A model generated the notes under the pieces. The model ran no database searches, had not been told where the DNA came from, and saw nothing but the letters and a program-made list of their open reading frames with translations. Below are positions 55,615 through 64,000 of a stretch of 64,000 nt of DNA, one piece after another. The position numbers and the translations under genes were made by a program. Origin of the DNA: Phycisphaerae bacterium (GTDB taxonomy: Bacteria; Planctomycetota; Phycisphaerae; Tepidisphaerales; Tepidisphaeraceae). Within the stretch, counting starts at the first letter, position 1; every line of letters starts with the position of its first letter. Location of the stretch: assembly GCA_030448225.1 (NCBI GenBank), contig JAUJNJ010000004.1:31010-95009 (forward strand). The letters are read 5' to 3'.

Positions 55615-58600
55615 TTAGTCGACGATGCCGAGTTTCCCCTCGTCGGAGTTCGCCCGCAGTTCCGGGGCGTACATGCCCGAGCCCTTGGCCGGCAGCGCGC
55701 TGAATCGGCCCGGGATCTCGGCCCGGAGCTTGTACGAGACGCTGTGTTTGCCGCGGGCGAGCGCGCGGGCGAAGAAGCAGACGCGCTCGTCGCGGAGTTC
55801 CATGTAGGCGCCGAGGTCGTTGCCGTTGTAGCCGCTCTGCGTGTCGACCGCCTCGAAGCCGCTCGCCTTCATGTCCTCGAACAGCACGTACTCGTAGTCG
55901 TTCTTCGAGTCGATCTCGAGCTCGACCTCGACGAGGTCGCCGCTCTTGAGCGTGTCGCCGTCGTCGAGGAGTCGCCGCTCGAATTTTTCCACCTTCTGGT
56001 CGACGGCCTGCCCGCGCGCGCCCTCGGCCTTGATCGACTTGTCGACGCGCACGAGCTTGTAGAATTTCCGCTGCACCTTGATATCCAGGCCGGCCTTCTT
56101 GATCGGGTCCTCGAGCGTGAAGTTGGTGACGTAGGCGTTGAAGTAGAGCGGCCCCTTGCCGGTCTTCACGAACTCGATCCGGTGCTCGCCGGCCGGCACG
56201 TCGGCGCCCTCCAGGACGAACTTGTTGTCGAAGCCGAAGAAGTTGTCGGCGGTGATGCGGACCTCCTTCTGCTTCTTGCCGTCGAGCAGGACGGCGACGG
56301 TCATGTCCGGCTTGTCCTCGCCGCTGGCGGTGACGAACTCGCCGAGGGCCTCGATGCAGTAGGCCGAGTCGCGCGTGCTGTTCCAGTAGGTGGCGTTGCG
56401 GCGGTTGTTGACGAGGTACTTCGCCAGCCGCGAGGCAACCTTCCCCTTCGGGTCGGTCCGGGCCAGCAGCTTGAGGTAGAACGCGTTGGCCTCGGTGTCC
56501 GAGCCGTACCAGTGCCACCAGTGATTGCCCTCGGGCAGTTTCAGGTACGCCGTCTGGTTCTCCTCGTCCTGCACGAGGTACTGGTTGATGTTCTGCAGGA
56601 TCATCCCGAGCTTCTGGTTCTGCCCCTGCTTGTGCAGGGCGACCCCGAAGACGGCCTTGGAGTAGACGGACAGGTCGTTGCGGTCGCGGAACAGGAACTC
56701 GCGCATGTCGCCGTCCGCCGCGCCGGCGTCGGCGAGGACCATGTAGACGAAGGCGTCGATGTCGTCGGCGCGGTTCTTATACGGGTCCGTCTGCGCCGGC
56801 GCGTTCTTGATGAGCATCGTCTGTTGCGCCTGGAAGCGCTTCAGCCACTCGACGCCGCGCTCGAGCATGCCGCCCGGCAGGGCGACGCCGGCGGCCCTGG
56901 CGACCTGGAGCCCGTGGACGACGACCGCCGTCGTGTGCGGCCACGATTGTTCGCCGTAGCCGCTGAACCAGCCCCACCCGCCGTCGGCGACCTGCTGGCT
57001 CGCGAGCTTCGCCACGCCCTGCGTGATCATCGCGTCGAGCATCGCCTCGTCGAATACCGGGTTGTAGTTCGCGCGCTGGCGGCGCTTCCAGTCGGCGGCC
57101 CGCTGCGCGTCGTCGCCGACCTGCTGGGCGTTGAGGTTGGCCCGCTTGGCGGCCACGTCCTTCAGGTCGATGCCCATGGCGATGAGCGTCTTGCGGGTGA
57201 TGACCGTGGGGACGAAGCGGTTCAGCGTCTGCTCGGTGCAGCCGTACGGGAAGTCGGCCAGGTAGGGTGCCGCGTCGACCATCGCCGCGGCGACGCTCGG
57301 GCTGTAGCGCACCTCGAGGCGGCTCTGCTCGGGGAGCCGTTCCGCCGGCACGCGGAACGTGATCGCGCCGCTCGACTCCTGCGGGCGGATCGCGCCGGAG
57401 TAGGACTCGGTCCTGAGCATCCCGTGGACGTAAACCGGGAACGCCTGCTCGGTCGCGTCGGACTCCTCGTCGGTGCGCGCGACCACCCGCACGGTCGCGG
57501 TGCCGGGCTGCTTTACCTTGACGCGCCAGTCGACGCGCCGCTCGCCGCCGGCCGCCACCTCGACCGATTGGCTCACGGTGGTGGCGCGCGCCTCGGGCTC
57601 GTTCACGAGACCGCCGATCTGCCCGTCGCCGAGCACCGGCTCCAGCGCCTGGCCCTCGAGTTCCAGCGTCACGCTCACCCGCTTGTCCCCCTTCAGGTAA
57701 TTGTGGACGTTGGCCGACAGGACGACCTCGTCCTTCTGCACGAAGAAGCGGGGGGCCTGGAGGCGGACGAGCAGGTTCTTGTAGGTCGTGACCTCGGCCG
57801 ACCCCTCGCCGACGCGCGTGCCGTCCGACATCGACCAGACGCGGGTCTTCCAGGTCGTGAGGTTCTCGGGCATGTCGAGCGACACCTCGGCCTCGCCCGC
57901 GGCGCTCGTCGTGACGGCGCCGACCCAGAGGGCGGTGTCGGCGAAGTTCTTGCGGACCGTGGCGGTGGCGAGCGGGGCGTCGCCCGCCGCGCCGCCGGCG
58001 ACGGCCGCCGGCTTGGCGCGGGATGCCTTCGACGCGGAGATGTCGTCCCGAAACGACTCGGCCGGGGACGCCGACCGCGCCGCCGCCGGGGCCATCCCGC
58101 CGCCGAACAGGCTCGCGCCCCCGCCGACCCCCCGCGCCCGCCCCTGGCGGTAGTAGGCCCGGCCGTCGTGCAGCGACAGGGCGGGGGCGTTGGCGAAACG
58201 GTCGCTCGGAAGCAGTGCCGTGTCGCGCTCGCCGAAGCCATCTCCCGATGCCAGTTGCTCCTTCCACTCCTCCTGCGCCACCATGTGCCCGAAGCGGCCG
58301 AGGAAGCTCATCTGCAGTTCGTTCTGCCCGTAGGCGGGATAGCCGTAGCGGCTGAGCGTCGCCTCGCCGTCGGGGTTGTGCTGCCGCCGCCACTTCCAGA
58401 AGAACGCCTTGATCTCCTCGACGTTCGAGCCGCCCGAGACGTACTCGACCGACTTGTCGTAGACGCTGATGACGGCCGACCCGACGACCGGCTTGCCGTC
58501 GGCGCCGGTGAGGCGGACCTTCACCGTCGCCCGCTCGCCCGGCTTGTACTTCGCCTGCGACGCCGTCACCTTCACGTCGACCACGCGCCGCGCCGGCGGC

Positions 58601-61600
58601 ACGACCACCTCGCGCGTCTCCTGGTGCACGCGGCCGTCGGCGACCGTCAAGGCCTCGACGTAGTAGTTGGGCATGTCGCCCGGGGCGACCTCGATCTCCT
58701 CGATCGTCGACTTGCCGTCGAGGCGAATGAGCTTCGGCGGCAGGTACATGCCGTGCGCAGGCCGCACGAACAGCGCCACGGTGCCGCCGGGGCGGTTCGC
58801 GTTGATCATCAGCCGGACCTTCTCGCCCGGCGCGTACTCCTTCTTGTCGGTGATGAGCTCGAGGTCGTTGAAGCGGAACTCGCGGCCGTCGAACTTCGTG
58901 CCGCGGACGACGAAGACGTAGCCCCCCTCGACCGCGTGCCGCTTCGCGTCGGTCACGACGTAGCTCAGCCGGTACTGCCCGGGGCGGGCGGCCTTTACCT
59001 GCACGCGGGCGGCGCCGTCGGCGTCGGTCTTGAGGTCCCACTTCTGGACCTCGGTCTCGACCGGCTTCTGCCGCGCGTCGTACGTGACCTGGAAGAGCCT
59101 CAGCACGCCGCCGCCGTCGATTGGCTTTTGGTCGAGCGTCTGCGCCTTGAAGCTCGCCTCGACGGTGTCGCCCTCGGCGTAGTGCCCGCGGTCGGTCCAC
59201 GCGTAGACCTTGAACGGCTCGCGGGCGACGGTGACGCTGCCCGTGCCGACGATCGTGCGGCGGGACTCGTCGGTCACCTCGGCGGTGATCTCGTACTTGT
59301 GGTCCTGGTCGCCGTTGATCGCCTTGGCGAGCGCGGTGTCGATCTCGACCTTCACCGTGCCGTCCTGGCCGACGGGCACCTCGTTCTCCAGCACGACCTC
59401 CGGCGGCGACTGCGGCGCGCCGTACCACCACGGCAGCGGCGCGCGGCAGCCCCAGCGCTCGAAGCCGGGGAACCACGCGCGGTCGGGGGCGAACCACCAG
59501 TAGCCCGGCTCGTACATCCAGTCCCACCGGGCGGCGGGGAACCAGCGGGCGTCGTGGGTGCTGCGCAGGACCTTGTACTTCACCTTCGCGCTGGTGACCG
59601 GCGCGCCGAAGTAGTAGCTGCTCTTGATCGTCGCGGTGATCTTGTCGCCGAGCGTCACCGGCTCGGTCGGCGCGTCGACCGTCACCTCGAACTCCGGCTT
59701 CTTGTACTCCTCGACGCGGAACGTGCCGCCGCCGTGGCCCTCGACCTCGACGGTGTACCGGCCGAGCGTGGCGGCGTCGCCGAGCGCGACCGCGCCGTCG
59801 AACCCGCCGAACGCGTCGGTCGTGAACGGCTTCTCCAGCACCTTCTCGCCGCGGGGGTCCTGCACGATGACGTTGAAGCTCTGCCCGGCGTAAGGGCTCG
59901 GGCCCTCCTGGTCGTACCTCGCCCGGCCGACCCAGAACTTGAACTTCACGGTCTGGCCCGGGCGGTAGACCGGGCGGTCGGTGATCGTGAAGAACTTCTG
60001 CGCGTCGTACGTCGCCTGCGCGTCGGACATCTTCCCGGACCACAGCCCGCTGAACCCGAGGTACGCGAGGCGGCCGCCGTCGCCGGTGGCGGTGATCAGG
60101 TACTGGTACTGCCCGTCCTGGTCCCCGTCCGAGCGCGTGACGACGCCGCCGGCGCCGTCGGTCTGGTGGGAGAAGTCCTTCGTGTCGACGCGGAACTTGT
60201 TGTCGCCCAGGTGCACCTGCCGCCAGCCGAAGAAGTCGACCGTCGCGCCGGCGACCGGGGCGCCGGTGACGGCGTCGGCGACGAAGCAGTAACTGCCGTC
60301 GTCGGACCGCTTCTTGACGATTACGGTGTCGGCAACCCACGCGACGATGCGCGTCGTGTTGCCGTTCTCCATCGTCGCCTCGACGAGGTACGCGCCGGCG
60401 TTCTTGATCGGCGTCTTCACGTCGATCCGGCGGTCGTAGTGCTGGTCGCGCGGCGGGAGGTCGAGGTCCCACGCCGCCACCTTCTCCTTCAGGTACTGCC
60501 GCTGGCCGTTGGTGACGATCCGGTGGCCGAGTTGCTCGACGTCGAGCCGCTCGTGCTGGAACTGCTGCGGCTTGCTGCGGATGTAGTTCTTCACGTCCTC
60601 CAGCACCCGCGGCACGTCGATCGACCACGCCTGGAACCGCACCTTCCGCCCGTTGCGGTAGACGAACGGCAGTTCGAGCGCGCGGCCGGCGGGGCGGGTG
60701 GAGACCGGCTCGAACATGCCCCAGTTGCCAACGATCTGGTCGAGTCGCTGCCGGCGGTGGTTGTTGTGGCCGGGGCCGAAGGCGGTGATCGTCGCGCGCC
60801 AGTACTCGGCGGCGCGCGCGTACTGCTGGCGGTCCTCGAAGACCTGCGCCAGCGACTCGCCGGCGAGCTGGCCCCACCCCTCGGGGTTGCGCGCGACGAG
60901 GTCCTGGAAGACCTTGATGAAGTTGAACTCGTCGGGCAGCTTGAACCGCTTCACGCCGGTGGCGAGGCGGGCGACGGTCTCGTCGTCGGCCAGCGTGCTG
61001 ACGGCGTAGGGGCCGCTCTCGTCCTTCTCGCCGGCGCCGCCCCGGCCGAGCAGCGCCGCCGCGCCGTACCCGCCGTGGAGCATCGTGGTGACGTCGAACT
61101 GGCTCTGGAGGAACTGCGCGAACGTGTACCTCGCGCGGCCGACGAACGTCGGTGCGGCGTCGGCGGATTGCTCGAGGCACCACCGCCACCGCTCGCCGTC
61201 GGTCTTGGCCGCGGCCCAGCTCGCCGGCAGCTTGTGGTAGATCGGCGTGCCCGCCTCGTCCACCGGCGCGCCCTGGTTGCCGCCGAGGTCGTGCCCGTGG
61301 CGCCAGCCGTAGTTCGGGTCGAACTCCTCGTAGTCGGGGAGCTTTGACAGGTCGGTCAGGAACTGGAGCTGCCAAGCCCCGCCGCCTTGGCGGGAGTTGA
61401 GGAGCATCTCGGCCAGCTCGAAGTAGAACCCGCCGGCGAGGGTTGGCTCTTCGGCCGGGTCGAGCAGCCGCGCCGCCTCGTCCATCAGTCGCAGCGCTCG
61501 CACGCGGTCTCGCCCGACCGCGCTCACTTGCCTGCCCCCCTCGCCGCGGTGGCCGCCGCGGTAGAACTCATTCGCGATGATGAATCCGTAGCTCTCCCCA

Positions 61601-61938
61601 TTCTGAAAGCTCTTGGCGGCCGTCCACTTGAAGCGCCAGCTGTCCTTGTGGGTCGCTATCGCCTTGTCGCGGAACGCGTCGATCTCGTTCGTCCGGCCGA
61701 GGCGCTGGAGGCAGGCGACGGCGTTGTTGAAATCGGCGTGCAGCTCTTCGGTGTCGTTGGCCGGGTCGAGCGCCAGCTTCGAGAACGTGTCGTACGCGTC
61801 CTTCCAGTTCCCGTCCGTCATCGCCTTGTTCGCCGACGCCCGCGTCTCGGGTTGGGTCGCCGCGTACGCGAAGCCGAGGCAGGTCAGGCTGACGAACACG
61901 AGGGCGGCGAGGGCGAGGTTCAGGGGTGTTGATCGCAT
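55615..61938 (-). CDS. Alpha-2-macroglobulin family protein with thioester
   Basis: An intact 2107-residue protein. A Sec signal peptide (LNLALAALVFVSLTCLGFAY) is followed by TPR-like helices, then macroglobulin domains with DRPVYRPGQTVKFKFWVGRA (MG2 mark) and VSLDMPENLTTWKTRVWSMS (A2M domain). The thioester YGCTEQTLNRF has Cys1567 and Gln1570. The thioester-domain repeats (GGWGWFSGYGEQSWPHTTAV) and a C-terminal receptor-like domain with DLVEVELEIDSKNDYEYVLF end it. Bacterial A2Ms are thought to trap proteases in the periplasm. No penicillin-binding protein PbpC, the common partner, is adjacent. There is no lipobox, so it is probably soluble periplasmic or surface. It is much larger than the usual 1500-1700 residues because of its N-terminal part. 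Confidence 0.94.
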   Translation of the reverse strand: MRSTPLNLALAALVFVSLTCLGFAYAATQPETRASANKAMTDGNWKDAYDTFSKLALDPANDTEELHADFNNAVACLQRLGRTNEIDAFRDKAIATHKDSWRFKWTAAKSFQNGESYGFIIANEFYRGGHRGEGGRQVSAVGRDRVRALRLMDEAARLLDPAEEPTLAGGFYFELAEMLLNSRQGGGAWQLQFLTDLSKLPDYEEFDPNYGWRHGHDLGGNQGAPVDEAGTPIYHKLPASWAAAKTDGERWRWCLEQSADAAPTFVGRARYTFAQFLQSQFDVTTMLHGGYGAAALLGRGGAGEKDESGPYAVSTLADDETVARLATGVKRFKLPDEFNFIKVFQDLVARNPEGWGQLAGESLAQVFEDRQQYARAAEYWRATITAFGPGHNNHRRQRLDQIVGNWGMFEPVSTRPAGRALELPFVYRNGRKVRFQAWSIDVPRVLEDVKNYIRSKPQQFQHERLDVEQLGHRIVTNGQRQYLKEKVAAWDLDLPPRDQHYDRRIDVKTPIKNAGAYLVEATMENGNTTRIVAWVADTVIVKKRSDDGSYCFVADAVTGAPVAGATVDFFGWRQVHLGDNKFRVDTKDFSHQTDGAGGVVTRSDGDQDGQYQYLITATGDGGRLAYLGFSGLWSGKMSDAQATYDAQKFFTITDRPVYRPGQTVKFKFWVGRARYDQEGPSPYAGQSFNVIVQDPRGEKVLEKPFTTDAFGGFDGAVALGDAATLGRYTVEVEGHGGGTFRVEEYKKPEFEVTVDAPTEPVTLGDKITATIKSSYYFGAPVTSAKVKYKVLRSTHDARWFPAARWDWMYEPGYWWFAPDRAWFPGFERWGCRAPLPWWYGAPQSPPEVVLENEVPVGQDGTVKVEIDTALAKAINGDQDHKYEITAEVTDESRRTIVGTGSVTVAREPFKVYAWTDRGHYAEGDTVEASFKAQTLDQKPIDGGGVLRLFQVTYDARQKPVETEVQKWDLKTDADGAARVQVKAARPGQYRLSYVVTDAKRHAVEGGYVFVVRGTKFDGREFRFNDLELITDKKEYAPGEKVRLMINANRPGGTVALFVRPAHGMYLPPKLIRLDGKSTIEEIEVAPGDMPNYYVEALTVADGRVHQETREVVVPPARRVVDVKVTASQAKYKPGERATVKVRLTGADGKPVVGSAVISVYDKSVEYVSGGSNVEEIKAFFWKWRRQHNPDGEATLSRYGYPAYGQNELQMSFLGRFGHMVAQEEWKEQLASGDGFGERDTALLPSDRFANAPALSLHDGRAYYRQGRARGVGGGASLFGGGMAPAAARSASPAESFRDDISASKASRAKPAAVAGGAAGDAPLATATVRKNFADTALWVGAVTTSAAGEAEVSLDMPENLTTWKTRVWSMSDGTRVGEGSAEVTTYKNLLVRLQAPRFFVQKDEVVLSANVHNYLKGDKRVSVTLELEGQALEPVLGDGQIGGLVNEPEARATTVSQSVEVAAGGERRVDWRVKVKQPGTATVRVVARTDEESDATEQAFPVYVHGMLRTESYSGAIRPQESSGAITFRVPAERLPEQSRLEVRYSPSVAAAMVDAAPYLADFPYGCTEQTLNRFVPTVITRKTLIAMGIDLKDVAAKRANLNAQQVGDDAQRAADWKRRQRANYNPVFDEAMLDAMITQGVAKLASQQVADGGWGWFSGYGEQSWPHTTAVVVHGLQVARAAGVALPGGMLERGVEWLKRFQAQQTMLIKNAPAQTDPYKNRADDIDAFVYMVLADAGAADGDMREFLFRDRNDLSVYSKAVFGVALHKQGQNQKLGMILQNINQYLVQDEENQTAYLKLPEGNHWWHWYGSDTEANAFYLKLLARTDPKGKVASRLAKYLVNNRRNATYWNSTRDSAYCIEALGEFVTASGEDKPDMTVAVLLDGKKQKEVRITADNFFGFDNKFVLEGADVPAGEHRIEFVKTGKGPLYFNAYVTNFTLEDPIKKAGLDIKVQRKFYKLVRVDKSIKAEGARGQAVDQKVEKFERRLLDDGDTLKSGDLVEVELEIDSKNDYEYVLFEDMKASGFEAVDTQSGYNGNDLGAYMELRDERVCFFARALARGKHSVSYKLRAEIPGRFSALPAKGSGMYAPELRANSDEGKLGIVD

Positions 61939-62306
61939 CGGGTCACCTTTGGGATGCAGGGAGTGGAGCAGACGTTGCCGTCTTGCCCTCAGACGCGGGA
62001 CCGGGCGGAGAGTTCCATCCGAGCGAGGAGTCGTCGCGACGCCGGCCTTATTTAGCCGACTCGCTTGCGAGTCGCGTCTCGGTGTGCGGGCGGCGTGGCA
62101 TCCCAGTCAAACGGCGGGCGACCGGTCTCCGTTCTTCCGAATGAAGCAGCCCGTCCGTACCTCCCAGTGGCTGACAATCGGGCCCGCTGATACAGGGGAA
62201 CAGTCTGCCAACTTCGTCAAAATCCTGCTAAGTCTTCGATTGCGGTAGAATCCGAACCGAATTGGTCCTATATTCCGTCGAAGGATGGCCCCGCCCATCC
62301 AGGCCC
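61939..62306. promoter_or_regulatory. Divergent intergenic region, A2M / Rrf2
   Basis: This 368 bp gap has no gene. At 62057-62074 lies a perfect palindrome CGACTCGC-TT-GCGAGTCG (8 bp arms), a candidate operator or small hairpin. Promoters for both divergent genes should lie here. The relatively A/T-rich stretch at 62215-62280 is the likely promoter area of the Rrf2 gene. Confidence 0.45.
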
Positions 62307-62804
62307 ATGTTTTCTCTCAGGAAGACAACCACTTACGCCCTCACGAGCCTCGCCCACATGGCCGAGCGGCCGGGGCAGTGCGTGTCGGCCCGGGAGATCG
62401 CCGCGGCCCACGCGATGCCGCAGTCGCTGCTGATGAAGATCCTGAAGGTCCTGCACCAGAAGGGCATCCTCCGCAGTTCCCGCGGCTCCAAGGGCGGCTA
62501 CCAGATCGGGACCGACCTCGACCAACTGTCGCTCTACGACCTGACGAACCAACTTCAGTCCGGCCTGCTCGAGAAGCCCGACGACATCTTCCAGACGCGC
62601 AGCCGGCGGTCGTGGCTGGGTGCCGACGGGCGGACGCCGGCGCCGGTGCTGGCCCTACAATACAAGCTCGTCGATTATCTCGACGGGGTGAAGGTGTCGG
62701 ACCTCGTCGTGCCCGGCCGGCGCATCGAGGTGCCGATCGAGCGCGTCCGCCGCCGCAAAACGAACCCAACGCCGCCGCCGCCCGCCCTCGCCACGATGGC
62801 GTAG
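62307..62804 (+). CDS. Rrf2-family transcriptional regulator
   Basis: ATG 62307 gives a 165-residue protein beginning MFSLRKTTTYALTSLAHMAE. The winged helix follows: VSAREIAAAHAMPQSLLMKI, LKVLHQKGILRSSRGSKGGY. That is the Rrf2 DNA-binding signature. The C-terminal part lacks the three-cysteine cluster of IscR or NsrR (only one Cys, in PGQCVSA), so Fe-S sensing by this protein itself is doubtful. It lies 48 bp upstream of an A-type Fe-S carrier gene in the same direction, which suggests co-transcription and a role in Fe-S or iron regulation. Confidence 0.9.
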   Translation: MFSLRKTTTYALTSLAHMAERPGQCVSAREIAAAHAMPQSLLMKILKVLHQKGILRSSRGSKGGYQIGTDLDQLSLYDLTNQLQSGLLEKPDDIFQTRSRRSWLGADGRTPAPVLALQYKLVDYLDGVKVSDLVVPGRRIEVPIERVRRRKTNPTPPPPALATMA

Positions 62805-62852
62805 GGCGGCGACGCGAACCGGATCAACCAGAAGCACTTAGGAGACCAGATC

Positions 62853-63188
62853 ATGGCCATCACGCTGTCCGAGACCGCCGCCAAGGAGATCCGCACGATC
62901 ATCACCGACCAGGGCCTGCCGGCGGACAAGACGTTCCTGCGCGTCGGCGTCAAGGGTGGCGGATGCAGCGGGTTCAGCTACCTGCTGGACCTGACCGAGG
63001 ACCCCAAGGCCGAGGCCGACGAGGAGCTGGAGAGCCAGGGCGTGAAGATCCTCGTCGACGACAAGAGCCTGCTGTACCTCGACGGCACCGAGATCGACTT
63101 CCGCGACGAGGTGATGGGCCGCGGGTTCGTGTTCAAGAACCCCAACGCCACCACGACCTGCGGCTGCGGCAGCAGCTTCCAGGCCTGA
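62853..63188 (+). CDS. A-type iron-sulfur carrier protein (HesB/IscA/ErpA)
   Basis: A 111-residue protein: MAITLSETAAKEIRTIITDQ, LRVGVKGGGCSGFSYLLDL and TTCGCGSSFQA at the end. The three conserved cysteines are C38, C103 and C105, as in all A-type carriers. It delivers Fe-S clusters to apo-proteins in the cytoplasm. AGGAG lies about 8 bases before the ATG. A strong terminator follows, ending the Rrf2-HesB unit. Confidence 0.95.
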   Translation: MAITLSETAAKEIRTIITDQGLPADKTFLRVGVKGGGCSGFSYLLDLTEDPKAEADEELESQGVKILVDDKSLLYLDGTEIDFRDEVMGRGFVFKNPNATTTCGCGSSFQA

Positions 63189-63220
63189 TCGCCGGCCCGC
63201 CGCTCTGCGCCGAATCCATC

Positions 63221-63257
63221 AGACCCCGCGCCCTCGGGCGCGGGGTCTTCTTTTTTC
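63221..63257 (+). terminator. Strong Rho-independent terminator
   Basis: GACCCCGCGCCC and its complement GGGCGCGGGGTC form a 10-12 bp stem with loop TCG, followed by TTCTTTTTT. It ends the Rrf2-HesB operon. Confidence 0.95.
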
Positions 63258-63543
63258 CAGCGTCTCCGTCGCTTCACGCCGCGCGCCGACTGTCCACTGA
63301 GAATCGCTGAGTTCGGGGTGACAGGAGCGTGCTGCTACGAGGACCTGCAACCCCTCTAGCCGCCCATCCAGCCCGGGGACGAGGAGACCTACGAAGCTGG
63401 CGTACCACGTCGCGCCAGCCGTTCACGTCCCAGTTCAACGCCATGGTCTTCCGCCGCCACTGAGCCCTTCCGTCACGTTCCGGACGAAGGCCGGCTTCGA
63501 CGCCGCGAGGTCCGATAACGCGAGTCGCCGAAGCAAACTCGCC

Positions 63544-64000
63544 TTGCGGTCCGATATCTCCGTCATCATCGCGCCCCCCGCCCATCCCGCGACGCCGCGT
63601 TCGACTCGCCGCCGACTCTGGCTCGGCGGGATTGGGCTGGCGCTGTTCCTCGGCACGATCAACCTGTGGCTGTTCGCGGTCTCGCCGGGGCCGCGCGCGT
63701 GTGCGGCGCGGCTCGGGTTCGACTTCCTCCCGCTTTACACGGCCGGCACGTTCGTGCGGCAGGGTCGGGCGGCGGACCTGTATGACCTCGACGCCGTCGC
63801 CGCGTTCGAGCGGGAGATCGCCGCACGCGAGGCGCTCGCGCTCGGCACCGCCGTCGGGCCGTGGTGGAACCCGCCGGTCCACGCGTGGCTGTTCGCGCCG
63901 CTGAGCCGCCTCGACTTCCGGCCGGCCCTGGCGCTGTGGACGGCCGTCAACCTCCTCGCCGCCGCCGGGGCCGCGGCGCTGCTGGCGGGCGTGATCCGGG
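63544..64000 (+). CDS. DUF2029/GT87-like membrane protein, cut by the window edge
   Basis: The open frame runs off the right edge. With TTG 63544 as first possible start it encodes at least 152 residues: a helix WLGGIGLALFLGTINLWLFA, then GFDFLPLYTAGTFVRQGRAA, DLYDLDAVAAFEREIAAREA, WWNPPVHAWLFAPLSRLDF and a second helix. F-D-F-x-x-Y-x-A-G and NPP are typical of the first periplasmic loop of GT87 mannosyltransferase-like proteins (DUF2029). The true start is uncertain because of the lack of ATG. Confidence 0.65.
   Translation, partial: MRSDISVIIAPPAHPATPRSTRRRLWLGGIGLALFLGTINLWLFAVSPGPRACAARLGFDFLPLYTAGTFVRQGRAADLYDLDAVAAFEREIAAREALALGTAVGPWWNPPVHAWLFAPLSRLDFRPALALWTAVNLLAAAGAAALLAGVIR

Noticed and set aside
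55594..61347. A 1917-codon open frame on the plus strand, antisense to the alpha-2-macroglobulin gene
   Set aside because: It lacks any domain, is dominated by R, V, L, A, D, E and G from the complement of GC-rich codons, and mirrors a gene with full family motifs on the other strand.
56777..61375. A 1532-codon minus-strand frame overlapping the same gene
   Set aside because: It is almost all Arg/Ala/Gly/Pro and is an out-of-frame shadow of the A2M gene, typical at this GC content.

Overview
This is a very GC-rich, gene-dense stretch of bacterial chromosome. The gene content points to the Planctomycetota, most likely the Phycisphaerae. The evidence is: a TIGR04137-type small basic protein; pseudopilins with H-X9-DG-like tails; membrane proteins ending in a CxxCGYxLR...RCPECG zinc ribbon; three secreted PQQ-like beta-propellers; a TPR-redoxin protein; and a thioester alpha-2-macroglobulin. 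The lineage is an inference, because no 16S rRNA gene is in the window.

Layout. 1-1.4 kb: a membrane protein cut by the left edge and a pseudopilin, both on the minus strand. 1.8-11.7 kb: a complete Tad/Flp pilus locus on the plus strand (two flp pilins, CpaA peptidase, TadE, CpaB, CpaC secretin, CpaE, CpaF ATPase, TadB, TadC), then an unknown gene and a secreted Gly/Asn-rich low-complexity protein up to about 14.7 kb. 14.7-24.3 kb: housekeeping and small genes (Rho, YqeY, Bcp, Lon-N protein, gamma-glutamylcyclotransferase-like protein, methyltransferase, MurD). 24.5-34.8 kb: an O-methyltransferase, an orphan flagellin-like protein, a TPR-redoxin, a Gfo/Idh oxidoreductase, YchF, a damaged tRNA-Arg(TCT) and a ferritin-like protein. 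35-45.3 kb: a YbhN-like protein with a sulfotransferase, the small basic protein, an aminotransferase, a HicB antitoxin with a toxin stub, an M28 peptidase and a DUF255 thioredoxin. 45.5-55.2 kb: PQQ-propeller genes, including a tightly coupled minus-strand operon, an MFS transporter and a second pseudopilin. 55.6-61.9 kb: a 2107-residue alpha-2-macroglobulin. 62.3-63.3 kb: an Rrf2 regulator followed by an A-type Fe-S carrier. A DUF2029-like membrane protein runs off the right edge.

Two features cut across this layout. First, single-base frameshifts are concentrated in blocks (about 4.7-14.7, 29.3-34.7, 37.9-38.8, 50.9-51.8 and 53.4-53.7 kb), while neighbouring genes, including a 6.3 kb ORF, are clean. 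The shifted segments keep family-typical protein sequence, so sequencing or assembly error is more likely than decay. I therefore give each affected gene as one locus. Second, long imperfect hairpins built from short tandem words (GTGG/CCAC-rich, or ACT-rich such as CAACTAG) recur, mostly just after stop codons. A related palindrome is inserted in frame inside the aminotransferase gene. This repeat family is the most promising undescribed element here.

I saw no CRISPR array, rRNA, complete transposase gene or prophage.
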